From NCBI RefSeq assembly GCF_002742445.1, contig NZ_NJNQ01000003.1, positions 301,460-365,459 on the forward strand: 64,000 nucleotides of DNA. Direction: 5' to 3'. Source of the stretch: Bifidobacterium sp. N4G05 (GTDB lineage: Bacteria > Actinomycetota > Actinomycetes > Actinomycetales > Bifidobacteriaceae). The notes beneath the pieces were generated by a model, which did not search any database, had not been told where the DNA came from, and saw only the letters and a program-made list of their open reading frames with translations. The translations under genes and the position numbers were made by a program. The first letter of the stretch is position 1; each line of letters opens with the position of its first letter. Shown one piece after another: positions 54,921 to 64,000 of the stretch.

Positions 54921-56126
54921 TCAGCCGCGAAGCTTGCTAACGAAATCGCCAAGCCGCTTCAAGCCCTCACGCAACGCCTCGCGCGAGGCCGCATACGACA
55001 GTCGCACATGCGTATCAGCAGTGGCCTCACCGAAATCACGACCAGGCGTCAACGCAACATGCGCTTCCTTCAACGCGCGCTCACAGAACGTCCACGCATC
55101 AAGACCAGTGCTGGAAATATTGAAATACGCATAGAACGCACCATTCGGCTCAACCTCCAACGGCAGACCGATCTCAGCCAATCCGTCAACCACAATGCGA
55201 CGACGCTCCAGCAACTCCTGACGGCGTTCCTCGCACACGGCCAACGTTTCCGGAGTGAAGCACGCGAGCGCCGCATGCTGGGTGGGTGTATGCGCGCACA
55301 GGAAGAAGTTGGTGGCGAGATCGTCCATGGCTTCGAGCGCGTATTCAGGCACGACCATCCAGCCCAGTCGCCAGCCGGTCATACCGAAGAACTTGGAGAA
55401 GCTGGAGCATACGATGGCGTCCGGGTCGCAGGCGAGCACGGATTTCACGTCGGAACCGTCCGGTTCGCGGTCGGCTAGGTCAAGGTAGGTTTCGTCGACG
55501 ATGCGCCATGCGCCGCGTTCTTTCGCCAGATCGCACACGGATTTCAGGGTGTCGAAGGCGATGGTGGTACCGGTCGGGTTCGACGGCGAGGTGATCATCA
55601 CCGCTTTGGTGCGATCCGACCAGTATTCGCGGCATAGTTCCGGTGTGAGATGGAATCGGGTGTCCGCGTTCGTTGGCACGTCCACGACTTTGCCTCCGAA
55701 TGCGCGGACCAGTTCGCGATTGCACGGGTACGACGGGTCGGCGATCAGCACTTCGTCATCCTCGTTCACCGTCAATGCGGCGGCAAGCAGCAGTGCCGTG
55801 GAACCTCCGGCCGTGATTGCAATACGTTTCGGATCGACGCTCACATGGTGGCGTTCCTTGTAGAAATCGGAAATCGCCTGACGTAATTCCGGCAAGCCCA
55901 TTGCAGCGGTATAGGGCAATGGACGGCCATCATACTGTTCGCGCATCGCATCACGCACTGCAGGTGGAGCGCCGAAATCCGGCTCCCCCAAGCTCAACTT
56001 GACCACATCGGTGCCTGCGGCGATCATCTCGTCGGCCATCGCGCCAAACACCATGGCACGGAACGGATTAGCAATCTGGGCGCGGTGCGACATCTGCGGC
56101 AGCGCGCTGTTCTCAGCATTTCCCAT
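54921..56126 (-). CDS. Class I/II pyridoxal-phosphate aminotransferase
   Basis: A 401-residue fold-type I aminotransferase. KLSLGEPDFGAPPAVRDAM opens the domain, ITSPSNPTGT and VDETYLDL carry cofactor-binding Asn and Asp/Tyr, and SSFSKFFGMTGWRLGW carries the Schiff-base Lys. HVRLSYAAS holds the substrate-carboxylate Arg. It likely acts on aspartate, aromatic or branched amino acids; the exact one is not readable. The ATG at 56126 is chosen because the aligned family N-terminus begins there. The frame is open to 56180. It is monocistronic with its own terminator. Confidence 0.92.
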   Translation of the reverse strand: MGNAENSALPQMSHRAQIANPFRAMVFGAMADEMIAAGTDVVKLSLGEPDFGAPPAVRDAMREQYDGRPLPYTAAMGLPELRQAISDFYKERHHVSVDPKRIAITAGGSTALLLAAALTVNEDDEVLIADPSYPCNRELVRAFGGKVVDVPTNADTRFHLTPELCREYWSDRTKAVMITSPSNPTGTTIAFDTLKSVCDLAKERGAWRIVDETYLDLADREPDGSDVKSVLACDPDAIVCSSFSKFFGMTGWRLGWMVVPEYALEAMDDLATNFFLCAHTPTQHAALACFTPETLAVCEERRQELLERRRIVVDGLAEIGLPLEVEPNGAFYAYFNISSTGLDAWTFCERALKEAHVALTPGRDFGEATADTHVRLSYAASREALREGLKRLGDFVSKLRG

Positions 56127-56256
56127 AGTTCGTTTGTATTCTTCAGACGCGACAAATCGCAAACACCGTCTCGCCGCCATTACGCTCGTTTTGAAAACAG
56201 AAAATCACATGTCACGGAAAGCTGGAACCACGAGCATCATGTTCCAGCGGCAAGAA

Positions 56257-56730
56257 TCACGCTTCGACGATTTCGCAGTACAGTCTCTCCAACCGTTCCT
56301 CACGCACTTTTTTGGCGAGCTCGCATTCCCACACCACGATCACTTTCCAGCCCATCGCTTCAAGTTCGGCATGCTGTCTGACATCTCGTTCGTGGTTGCG
56401 CAGCAGTTTCGCACTCCAGAATTCCACATTCGATTTCGGTACGCGGGTGGCTTTCGGGCAGTTTTCATGCATATGCCAGAAACAGCCGTTGATGAACACC
56501 ATCGTACGGTATTTCGGCAACACCACGTCGGGATGCCCCGGATACCGCTTGTCGTTTTTACGGAATCGTAGGCCTTTCGAAAAAAGAAAACTGCGTACCA
56601 TCATTTCGATGGAGGTGTCTTTGCCTCGGATATGCGACATGATGTAACTTCTCGTGCCACGCTCGTATTTCTCTTTTTTTGCGGATTTCCGAGGTTTTCC
56701 GGTCTTCTTAATTTGTTCCTGCGCTGCCAC
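56257..56730 (-). CDS. vsr: Very short patch repair endonuclease
   Basis: A 157-residue Vsr-type endonuclease with SYIMSHIRGKDTSIEMMVRS (described in part), GHPDVVLPKYRTMVFINGCF and FWHMHENCPKA, holding the zinc and catalytic residues. Vsr nicks T:G mismatches that arise from deamination of 5-methylcytosine, so it normally accompanies a cytosine methyltransferase. None is present in this window. The start is a GTG at 56730. No ribosome-binding site is visible, but TTGCCG, 18 bp, CATAAT would place the transcript start near the GTG, so it may be leaderless. Confidence 0.93.
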   Translation of the reverse strand: MAAQEQIKKTGKPRKSAKKEKYERGTRSYIMSHIRGKDTSIEMMVRSFLFSKGLRFRKNDKRYPGHPDVVLPKYRTMVFINGCFWHMHENCPKATRVPKSNVEFWSAKLLRNHERDVRQHAELEAMGWKVIVVWECELAKKVREERLERLYCEIVEA

Positions 56731-56914
56731 AGCACACCATTATGGCAAGATCCGGCAAAATACGGCAAATCAGAAAAGCATCCGGACGAACGCGTGCAAG
56801 TGCGATGCGGATCAACGCGCGTTGCGATCACACATGGCGTACGCTGGAACTTGCAACGCAGCAATATAAATGAATCAACACTGTTCAGACAGTTTACGAA
56901 AGATGGGGTTTGAT

Positions 56915-57919
56915 ATGGCTCGTATTCGTGTTGCGATTCTCGGCGCAGGCCGGATCGCACAGCATATGGCTGACACGTTGGTGAAAATGGCCGCGGACAG
57001 TCGTTATGCGGATTTGGTGGAACCGTATGCTGTCGCCGCACGAGATGCGGGACGTGCGGCTGATTTCGCCGCGAAATACGGTTTTCCAGTTTCATACGGT
57101 TCATATGAGGAACTTGTGGCCGATCCAAACGTGGACTTGGTGTACATCGCTACGCCGCACAATCTTCATGCGGAACAAGCGATATTGTGCATGAAAGCCG
57201 GCAAGGGTGTGCTGGTGGAGAAAGCATTCGGCGCGAATGCGGCACAGGCCCGTAAGATGATATCCGTTTCCAAGGAAACCGGCATGCTATGCACAGAAGC
57301 GATTTGGACGCGATACATGCCATCTCGCGCCATTATCGATAAGATTCTCACTTCCGGTGCGATTGGTGAAATACAGGCGATCGATGCGAACCTGTGTTAT
57401 CCCACCACCGCGAAGGCACGAATCACCGATCCCGCGCTTGCCGGTGGCGCATTGTTGGATGTTGGCGTATATCCAATCAATTTCATCGACATGATCATGC
57501 ATAATGCGCCGATCGCTCGCATTGAATCGTCGATGCGAGCGTACGAAACCGGCGTGGATGCTCATAATTCCATGACGTTCTATTACGAGAACGGCGTGAT
57601 GGCGACCGCGCAAAGTTCGATTCTATGCCATAGCGACCGCATGGGATCCGTGTGGGGAACCGATGGCTATATGGCGTGCCAGAACATTAATAACGTTGAG
57701 GCGATTGACGTGTATGACGGCAATCATACGGTTGTTGCGCATTATGACGTTCCCTCCCAGCTCACCGGCTATGAGTACGAGGTGGCGGCCGCCGCACAGG
57801 CCGTAATCGACGGTCGCATCGAATGCGAGGAAATGCCCCACGCCGACACCCTGCGCATTATGGAACTCATGGATTCCCTGCGCCGCGACTGGAGCCTCAC
57901 CTACCCCTTCGAACGTTGA
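56915..57919 (+). CDS. Gfo/Idh/MocA-family NAD(P)-dependent oxidoreductase
   Basis: A 334-residue oxidoreductase with an N-terminal Rossmann fold (ARIRVAILGAGRIAQHMADT), VYIATPHNLHAE and the catalytic-site-like VEKAFGANAAQARKM; the usual EKP Pro is replaced (EKA). A C-terminal beta-sheet substrate domain follows (GGALLDVGVYPINF). The family reduces or oxidises sugars, polyols, or trans-dihydrodiols. The ATG at 56915 is chosen by homology; an ATG at 56903 is also possible and would add four residues. A 12-bp-stem terminator follows at 57944-57989. It is likely involved in sugar or polyol metabolism, with substrate unknown. Confidence 0.9.
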   Translation: MARIRVAILGAGRIAQHMADTLVKMAADSRYADLVEPYAVAARDAGRAADFAAKYGFPVSYGSYEELVADPNVDLVYIATPHNLHAEQAILCMKAGKGVLVEKAFGANAAQARKMISVSKETGMLCTEAIWTRYMPSRAIIDKILTSGAIGEIQAIDANLCYPTTAKARITDPALAGGALLDVGVYPINFIDMIMHNAPIARIESSMRAYETGVDAHNSMTFYYENGVMATAQSSILCHSDRMGSVWGTDGYMACQNINNVEAIDVYDGNHTVVAHYDVPSQLTGYEYEVAAAAQAVIDGRIECEEMPHADTLRIMELMDSLRRDWSLTYPFER

Positions 57920-57943
57920 GTTCCAATGAGCTCCGATATTAGT

Positions 57944-57989
57944 TTCAGCGTCGGCGGATTGCGATTCCTTTCAAACAGCCGACGCTGAA
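57944..57989 (+). terminator. terminator after the Gfo/Idh gene
   Basis: TTCAGCGTCGGC (57944-57955) pairs perfectly with GCCGACGCTGAA (57978-57989). Confidence 0.7.
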
Positions 57990-58043
57990 GCATTCATTGG
58001 CAGCACATATAATTTCTCCTTGCACTGGTTGAGGAGGAACATT

Positions 58044-60104
58044 ATGGGATTGCTGAGCAAGGTCATGAACGCGCTTATTGGAGAACCATCTGTCTCCAGA
58101 CCTGCGACTCAGCCCGTCCTCAGGACCGCGCAGCAAAACGTTCCCAAGCCCACGCAACAGCAGACGACGCAACACAAGTCCACCGCACAATCACGTCAAG
58201 CGCAACAGCCTACGCAGCCATCCCAATCATCACAATTGGCGCGATCGTCATACCGCGCGCAAACACAAACCACAGCTTGCAATACTTCCGTCACAACGAA
58301 TCGTTCGCGAGCGCAATCTCATGCCAATTCACAACCGGCGCAGAAGCTTATGCCGCAACCGTTGCTTCCCGCCGAACAGATTGCAAGGGCGCGGAATATC
58401 ATCGGCAAAATCGAAAAGCATGATCTGAGTGACGAGCAGATCAGCGCCATCGCCGGAGCTGGTCACAATACGCTGGTGCTTGCAGGTGCGGGAACCGGCA
58501 AAACCACTACTATCGTCGGCTATATCGCATGGTTGCTGAACACAGGAACCGCCACCCCCGAAGAGATTCTGGTGTTATCGTTCACCAAAGCTTCCGCCGA
58601 CGAAATGTCGAGTCGCATCACGCAAAGCACCGGCAAAGTCATCCGCGCATGCACATTCCATAGTCTCGGACTGGAAATCTGCCGTTCCTCCACTATTGCC
58701 AATCGTCCAATTATTGACGGGCATACGTCAAACAATGTGGTGCGTAACGCATTTGAATACTTGCTTGAACACAATGTTTCCTATCGTCTTCTGGCATTTA
58801 AACTCATGTCGCAACAGTTGCTCGATAAATATTCCACAGCTGCACGACTTGAGAATTTTCAGTTACCAACAGACGATTATGCATTCAATCAATATCGTCA
58901 GAATCTTATCGATACCATACAAACCATTATCCAGCATATGCGGTCAAACAATATTGACACTGCTGGAATGCAAACTCTTAACGAACGTTACGGCGGTAAA
59001 AACATCGGTCGCAATCGTGAGATGCTGCAACTCATAGAACCGCTTTATCACGCCTATGTGCAGAATTTCGCAACCAATAATGGTATTGATTTTCCAGGAA
59101 TGATCGTCGATGCCATCAGTTGCGTCAATAATGGCTCATACCGTCATCCATATAAATATGTGCTGATTGACGAATATCAGGACATGTCACGACCGCGTTA
59201 TGAGCTAATCCGCGCGCTTCGCTTGCAACATGATTTCTCATTGTTCTGCGTTGGCGACGATTGGCAGTCGATTTATCGTTTCGCAGGCAGCGACCTTCAT
59301 CTCATTCTCGATTTCGACCGAATTTGGCACGACTGGGGTCCGACCCGCATGTTCCAAATCACCACCACACGGCGTTTCCGGCAAAGCCTCATCGACGCAA
59401 GCGGAGCATTCGTGATGCGCGACACCAATCTGTATGTCAAACACTTGCATAATCCCAGCGATAAGAAGGATTACTCGCTGAAAGCACTTGGCGGGCATAC
59501 TGAGGAAGAACGATTCAATGCAATTGTCGAGCAGTTGCGTAAACTGCCGAAAACCGCGTCCGTACTATTGCTTGGCCGGTATCGCAGTGACATCAATCTC
59601 ATGATTCGTTGCGATCAAGACGGTCTGTTCTCCATTGACCAGAGCACTGGTAATATTCGTTTTCTTGAAAAACCGGATATGGATATTCGTTTCATGACCG
59701 CTCATGCTTCCAAAGGATTACAACGCGATTTCGTATTTCTGCTGTGCTGTTCCGGCGGATTGAAAGGTTTCCCAAGCACGATTCCCGAAGAGCCACTGCT
59801 TGGTCTGCTATTGCCGGAAGTGGAGCGATGCCCGCACGCGGAGGAACGTCGACTGTTTTACGTGGCGATGACCCGATGCAAGAAGAAACTGTTCTTCATC
59901 GTGGATCAGACCCGCCCGTCACGATTCATGTACGAACTGCATAGCAAGATCTGCCCGAACATTTTCCGAGGAGTCAAACTTCCTCCGCAATGCCCGAATT
60001 GCGGCGAAGCCCTAAGCTTGCGGCACAATCGAAACGATCCGAACCGCTCATTCTACGGATGCACCGGCTTCCCGAACTGCCGCTACACCCAACAAGCAAA
60101 ATAA
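58044..60104 (+). CDS. UvrD/Rep-like DNA helicase with a C-terminal topoisomerase-type zinc finger
   Basis: A 686-residue superfamily 1A helicase. After a disordered Gln/Thr/Ser-rich N-terminal segment (about residues 15-115) come Walker A LAGAGTGKTTTIVG, motif Ia SFTKASADEM, Walker B VLIDEYQDMSRPR, motif III GDDWQSIYRFAGSD, motif V MTAHASKGLQRDF and motif VI RRLFYVAMTRCKKKL. The end is a four-Cys finger (CPNCGEAL...YGCTGFPNC) of the type found in topoisomerase I. The arrangement resembles helicase IV-type proteins. GAGGAGGAAC precedes the ATG at 58044. It probably unwinds DNA in repair or recombination. Confidence 0.9.
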   Translation: MGLLSKVMNALIGEPSVSRPATQPVLRTAQQNVPKPTQQQTTQHKSTAQSRQAQQPTQPSQSSQLARSSYRAQTQTTACNTSVTTNRSRAQSHANSQPAQKLMPQPLLPAEQIARARNIIGKIEKHDLSDEQISAIAGAGHNTLVLAGAGTGKTTTIVGYIAWLLNTGTATPEEILVLSFTKASADEMSSRITQSTGKVIRACTFHSLGLEICRSSTIANRPIIDGHTSNNVVRNAFEYLLEHNVSYRLLAFKLMSQQLLDKYSTAARLENFQLPTDDYAFNQYRQNLIDTIQTIIQHMRSNNIDTAGMQTLNERYGGKNIGRNREMLQLIEPLYHAYVQNFATNNGIDFPGMIVDAISCVNNGSYRHPYKYVLIDEYQDMSRPRYELIRALRLQHDFSLFCVGDDWQSIYRFAGSDLHLILDFDRIWHDWGPTRMFQITTTRRFRQSLIDASGAFVMRDTNLYVKHLHNPSDKKDYSLKALGGHTEEERFNAIVEQLRKLPKTASVLLLGRYRSDINLMIRCDQDGLFSIDQSTGNIRFLEKPDMDIRFMTAHASKGLQRDFVFLLCCSGGLKGFPSTIPEEPLLGLLLPEVERCPHAEERRLFYVAMTRCKKKLFFIVDQTRPSRFMYELHSKICPNIFRGVKLPPQCPNCGEALSLRHNRNDPNRSFYGCTGFPNCRYTQQAK

Positions 60105-60216
60105 GCGTGGCATACGTGATGTGAAAGTTTTTTGCTTCCAGAGATCATCTCCAGCTCTTCGCCAATGTCTGCATGTCCTATACTGTGTGCGTAACGCACG
60201 TTGCTTCATTGGTTGA

Positions 60217-60447
60217 GGTTACGGACTGAAGTATATCCCCTCCGGACAGGACGGCGATTGCGCCGCTGCCCTACTCCGCTTCATGGACCGGTTCAGCTTG
60301 GAAGCTTGTTGCGATCTCGTGGATTGCACCCGAACCAAGCCCTTGGGGTCCTGGTTCTTCCGGAAGGATTCCGCGAAATATCACCAAGCAGTGCTCTCCT
60401 ATCGGCACGAGCATGCATTCATGCCAGTCTGGAAAGAACTCTACTGA
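60217..60447 (+). pseudogene. C-terminal remnant of an unidentified gene
   Basis: A 76-codon open stretch reads GYGLKYIPSGQDGDCAAALL, RFMDRFSLEACCDLVDCTRT and KPLGSWFFRKDSAKYHQAVL..., ending PVWKELY-stop. It looks protein-like (mixed charged and aromatic residues, natural C-terminus) but begins right after an in-frame TGA, with no start codon or ribosome-binding site. I do not recognise the family. It lies between the helicase and the YefM-YoeB locus, in a patch with other gene damage. The rest of 60105-60514 shows nothing else. Confidence 0.45.
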
Positions 60448-60514
60448 TTTCTTGAGCCCCGCTTTGCGTGATGAACCTCCCGACCTCACGATTCACCCAT
60501 TTTGTGAGGTCGGA

Positions 60515-60784
60515 TCATGACCATTCTTTACTGTAGTGGCTTTTGGCGGAGAGAATGGTGATGCCATCATCGTCGATTGTGTAGACGAGCCTGTTCGCCG
60601 AGTCGATTCTACGTGACCATGCTCCTTGAAGAGCCCATTTAAGAGGTTCGGGTTTGCCGATGCCCTCAGCAGGCGATCGCATGGCATCTTTTATCAGCAA
60701 GTTGATTCGCTTGAAAGTTTTGGGATCCTGCCTCTGCCAGTACAGATAGTCATCCCATGCGTCTTCCGTCCACGAGAGAATCAC
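60515..60784 (-). CDS. yoeB: YoeB-family mRNA interferase toxin
   Basis: An 89-residue toxin with MILSWTEDAWDDYLYWQRQD, INLLIKDAMRSPAEGIGKPE, LQGAWSRRIDSANRLVYTID and the C-terminal HY pair in SAKSHYSKEW. In the family, Glu, Arg and the terminal His-Tyr form the RNase site and cut mRNA on the ribosome. The conserved Glu (GKPEPLK), Arg and His-Tyr are present, though the C-terminus extends four residues beyond the usual end. The start is GTG, sharing one base with the antitoxin TAG stop, so expression is tightly coupled. Confidence 0.9.
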   Translation of the reverse strand: MILSWTEDAWDDYLYWQRQDPKTFKRINLLIKDAMRSPAEGIGKPEPLKWALQGAWSRRIDSANRLVYTIDDDGITILSAKSHYSKEWS

Positions 60785-61053
60785 TATTTCCCCTCTTGCT
60801 CGATCAGGTCATGACGAATAGTCTGCCTTGACTTAACTTGAGCCAATCCCCTTTGTACCTTGTCCATAAGGTAAGGATTCTCATAGATATGCAGCGTCTC
60901 CATAAGGGAGTCGTAGTCACTAGCACTCATTACGACGATATTGTCTTTCGGGTCTGAATTCGTAACGAGGATCGCGTCGGCATCCTCGTTTGCCTTCCTC
61001 ATGTAGGACTTAAGTTCCTTGCGAAAATTACTGTATGCGATTGCTGTAACCAT
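60784..61053 (-). CDS. yefM: YefM-family antitoxin
   Basis: An 89-residue antitoxin of the Phd/YefM fold (VTAIAYSNFRKELKSYMRKA then VVMSASDYDSLMETLHI). It binds and neutralises YoeB with its flexible C-terminus and represses the operon. The ATG at 61053 follows AGGAGGTTATGGGTA; an upstream in-frame ATG at 61080 lacks a good site. TGTACA-containing operator sequence lies directly upstream. The pair sits inside a damaged region between a gene remnant and a truncated helicase gene. Confidence 0.9.
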   Translation of the reverse strand: MVTAIAYSNFRKELKSYMRKANEDADAILVTNSDPKDNIVVMSASDYDSLMETLHIYENPYLMDKVQRGLAQVKSRQTIRHDLIEQEGK

Positions 61054-61073
61054 TACCCATAACCTCCTATGAT

Positions 61074-61092
61074 TGTACAAGATATTGTACCA
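61074..61092. promoter_or_regulatory. YefM-type operator
   Basis: TTGTACAA (61074-61081) and a TTGTACC half (61085-61091) lie just upstream of yefM. TGTACA palindromes are the known core of YefM-YoeB operators, so autoregulation is well supported. Confidence 0.75.
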
Positions 61093-61235
61093 CTTTATTT
61101 GTTACCGAAAAATTCACAACGCCAAGAAACCTCGTCACCTGTTGTTTTGTTTCAATCTTTGGGCTTGGCGCAATCACCCCCGTTGTATCCTGGATCTGAT
61201 TTTTCGACAAGAAAGGAAGCCATGACGCCACGTAA

Positions 61236-63929
61236 GATCATCAATGTTTTGGTAGTTCGAATCTCACCATTAACGCACTGAATTCCAATCGCGAATGGAA
61301 CCTTAAGGTCGCCTCCACCAATCAAAGTGGTCTTGCACGACAGCTTGAAGAGGAAATTGATTCGCAAATCAGCGAATCCAAGCCGCTCACCGACGCTTGG
61401 CTTGCATTATACGAGGAAGATTTCAAGAAATACGCACCGCCTCGTCAGCCGAATCGCAGGCAGAACAACGATTCCGACGCAGCCATCACCCCGAATGCCA
61501 TGCAGGTCGAAGCGTTGATGAATCTTGTGCAACTGCGCAAACAGGGCGAAAGCCGTGCGATTATTATTTCGGCAACGGGCACCGGCAAAACGTATCTGTC
61601 CGCATTCGACGTGCGCCAATATAAGCCGAATCGCATGCTGTACATCGCCCAGCAGGAACAAATTCTCAAAAAAGCGCGGGAATCATATCAGAAAGTGCTT
61701 CGTTGCACCGATGCTGAGCTTGGATTATTTTCCGGAACAAGTAAAGAGCATGATCGTAAATATGTGTTTGCCACTGTGCAAACCATGTCTCGTCCGGAAA
61801 TTCTTGCACAATTCAGCAAAAACGATTTCGATTATATTTTGATCGACGAAGTTCACCATACCGCCGCGGATTCATATAAGAGAATTATTGATTATTTCAC
61901 TCCTGATTTCATGCTTGGTATGACGGCAACGCCGGAACGTACTGACGGTGCGAATATTTTTGAATTATTTGGCAATAACGTTGCGTATGAGATTCGCTTG
62001 CAGAAGGCGCTTGAAGAGGATATGCTCTGCCCGTTCCACTATTACGGGGTTGGCGAATATATCAAGGAAGCGCCGGACGGCAAGTTTATGGGGCAGCAGG
62101 TTTCCGCTAATTCCATGACAGACAAGGATCGCACTGAGTTTTCCCGTTGGCTCGAACAGCTCACCGACCCTAATCGCGTGCGCTATATCATCGACAAAAT
62201 CCAGATTTACAGCGAAGCCGGAACCGATGTGCGCGGTTTGGTGTTCTGTTCTCGCCGTGATGAGGCGAAACGTCTGTCCGCCATGTTCAACGAGCAGGTG
62301 AATCAGCAGGCGGAACGACCGTATCGCACGAAAGCCATTACCGGCGAAAACTCGCAAGCTGAACGTGACGAAGCTGTCAAACAGCTGGAAAATGGCGAAC
62401 TTGACTATATCTTCACCGTTGATTTATTCAATGAAGGTGTGGATATTCCTCATATCAACCAAATTGTTATGCTTCGTCAAACGCAGTCGAGCATTATTTT
62501 CACACAGCAGCTCGGCCGAGGTTTACGTAAGGCAAGCGGTAAAGATTCGGTTGTAGTGATTGATTTTATTGGCAATTACGCCAATAATTATTTGATTCCG
62601 ATCGCATTGTATGGCAATACTGGCGATCGTGATGTGGCCCGTAAGAATCTTCAACGCGAGTCCATCGGCATTTCTTCGATCAGTTTCGATAAAATCGCCC
62701 GCGAGCGCGTGCTCGCTTCGCTTGATACCGCTGATTTGTCGGATATGAAGCTGTTGAGCAAGCAGTATCAGCAGATGCGCTATGAGTTGGGGCGTATTCC
62801 GATGTTGATGGATTTCGCGCATCGCGATGCGTCGTTGGTATTCACGTTGGCTTCGAAGAATAACGATTATCTGTCGTTCGTGGTCTCTCGTGAGAAGAGT
62901 CTGTCGCGCGGCAAGCATGCGTCGGCTTCGTATGTGGAGCAGCTTGAACCGGTGTCAAACGCGCAGTCTGGTGTGCTGAAAATGTTGACTGCGACTCAGT
63001 TGCGTGGTTTGCGCCCGCATGAGTCGTTGATTCTCGCTGTGCTCTGTGGTTTGGACTGGCATCATATTGATGCGGATTGTTCTGACGATGCGGCCGCATT
63101 ATTCGAAAGTTTTTCCGCGCAGCACAGCCTAAGCCTGCCTGATTTGCAAACATTATTGTCTGCGCTGTTCCCTTATGCCGATAAGAGTATTCAGCAGTGT
63201 GATTCTGCTTTTTCCACGTTAGGTTATTCGTATTTCACGAGTGCGAATCGTACTCGTTTCGGCAATACTTCCTTGGTTTACATGCATGATGATGGATCAT
63301 ACGTTTTGACTCAGGAATGCGAATCGATGCTCCAACATTCAACATTCCGCACGTTTTTCACGGACACTATCGAAGCTAGCTTGTTTAATGCTCTTGCACT
63401 GTCACGGGAGGCTCGCAAGCGTCGCGTTACGCCAGATCATGGGTTCATATATGGCGAGAAATACAGTCTCGCTGACGTCATGCAGCTATGCGCATGGAAG
63501 GATGAGCAGATTCCGCAGAACGTGGGCGGATATAAGCTTGACACCGATACGAATTCCTTGCCGATTTTCATTAAATATGAGGCAAGTCAGTATGGCGATC
63601 GTTTCTTGAATCCTGAAGAAATTGAATGGTTCAGCAAGAATAATCGTTCTTTGCGATCTCCTGAATTCAAATGGATGCTTGACGGCACGGAGCATGCGTC
63701 GGAATGGAGGAATCGTCATTTTATTCCCATTTTTATTCGCCGTAAAGTTGAGGAGAAGGAGAAATCCTACTATTATGTCGGTTCCGCAGTGGCCGTCAAC
63801 GATGCGCACGAATCAGTGAATATTGCGGATGATGGCACCCAATCGAAAGTTGTGATCTCCACACTGAAACTCATAAAACCGGTTGATCCCGAACTCTACC
63901 GTCACCTCACCGGCAATGCCGCGTTCTGA
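61236..63929 (+). pseudogene. 5'-truncated DEAD/DEAH helicase (PLD nuclease-helicase-DUF3427 family)
   Basis: The frame is open from 61236; the first good ATG is at 61500 (809 residues). Before that ATG the same frame encodes FGSSNLTINALNSNREWNLK, which is the last motif of a phospholipase-D-like nuclease domain. The helicase follows: SATGTGKT (Walker A), IDEVHHTAAD (DEAH-like), GMTATPERTDG, FTVDLFNEGVDIP and QLGRGLRKASGKD, then a DUF3427-type C-terminus. The family normally has a complete N-terminal PLD domain; here about 150-200 residues are missing. A start with GAAAGGAAGCC at 61222 encodes only 19 codons in another frame, as if a deletion joined the original 5' end to the PLD tail. The product may still be made from 61500. 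Confidence 0.8.
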
Positions 63930-64000
63930 ATAACCGTCGGCGTGGCGGCTCTGTTTGCAGCCGCCGCACCGATCAATCAATTAATCAATCAGCGGTTTCC
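63930..64000. other. window edge, no feature
   Basis: Only a possible GGCGGCT...AGCCGCC hairpin (63946-63969) that could terminate the helicase gene; nothing else is visible. Confidence 0.4.

Noticed and set aside
60201..60455. 84-codon ORF MLHWLRLRTEV... in frame 1
   Set aside because: A different frame of the same DNA (60217-60447) gives a more protein-like sequence with a natural stop; this one is a shadow.

Overview
The window looks like a piece of a Bifidobacterium chromosome, most likely from the B. adolescentis / catenulatum / pseudocatenulatum branch. The reasons are moderate GC content, dense glycoside hydrolase clusters with private LacI/TetR regulators, an ileS gene with an actinobacterial-type T-box leader, anaerobic ribonucleotide reductase genes, and a large (R)-2-hydroxyacyl-CoA dehydratase activase. 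The species is inferred from gene content only; no 16S gene is present.

Layout. 1-5561: type I-C CRISPR-Cas genes on the minus strand (cas3, then cas5c, cas8c and the start of cas7c, which runs off the left edge). 5562-6132: a gene-free stretch full of hairpins. 6133-9680: ileS with its T-box leader. 9797-10838: a LacI-type regulator with a candidate operator. 11181-15852: a marR gene followed by a two-gene heterodimeric ABC exporter. 16009-33650: a beta-glycoside utilisation region (two GH3, two GH5, one GH43, one GH42, one MFS transporter, glycerate kinase) interleaved with three related TetR regulators. 33712-36478: a sensor kinase / LuxR-type response regulator pair and a membrane-anchored DsbA-like protein. 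36912-38993: a fourth related TetR regulator and a glutamate-cysteine-ligase-like gene. 39282-44136: the 2-hydroxyacyl-CoA dehydratase activase, split into two ORFs. 44384-47631: nrdD-nrdG. 47956-49739: xseA-xseB and tRNA-Arg(CCU). 49799-54254: a membrane EEP-family hydrolase and a MacB/FtsX-like ABC transporter pair. 54363-54480: a lone 5S rRNA. 54921-57919: aminotransferase, vsr, Gfo/Idh-type oxidoreductase. 58044-63929: a UvrD-like helicase, a gene remnant, a YefM-YoeB toxin-antitoxin pair and a 5'-truncated DEAD/DEAH helicase of the PLD-helicase-DUF3427 family.

The most striking finding lies in the 242-bp gap between cas3 and cas5c. A solitary degenerate type I-C CRISPR repeat on the plus strand (3039-3067) is followed by a guide-like sequence that matches 16 of the first 17 bases of a site in the cas5c promoter. 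That site (2956-2972, minus strand) covers the -35 element and is directly preceded by a 5'-TTC PAM. The only mismatch within the match is at guide position 12, one of the every-sixth positions that type I effectors flip out. A 33-nt guide would end exactly where a perfect 11-bp hairpin (3101-3130) begins. This arrangement predicts a Cas-regulating (CreR/CreA-like) RNA that directs Cascade to repress its own operon.

The second theme is regulatory. Four related TetR proteins share a similar C-terminal ending, and each lies next to a different operator-like inverted repeat. The same repeat types recur in front of sugar-catabolic genes, suggesting a set of parallel beta-glycoside sensing circuits. 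Several non-coding repeat structures (a five-unit array with 53-54-bp spacing, a 135-bp inverted-repeat element, and a hairpin cluster upstream of cas3) remain unexplained.
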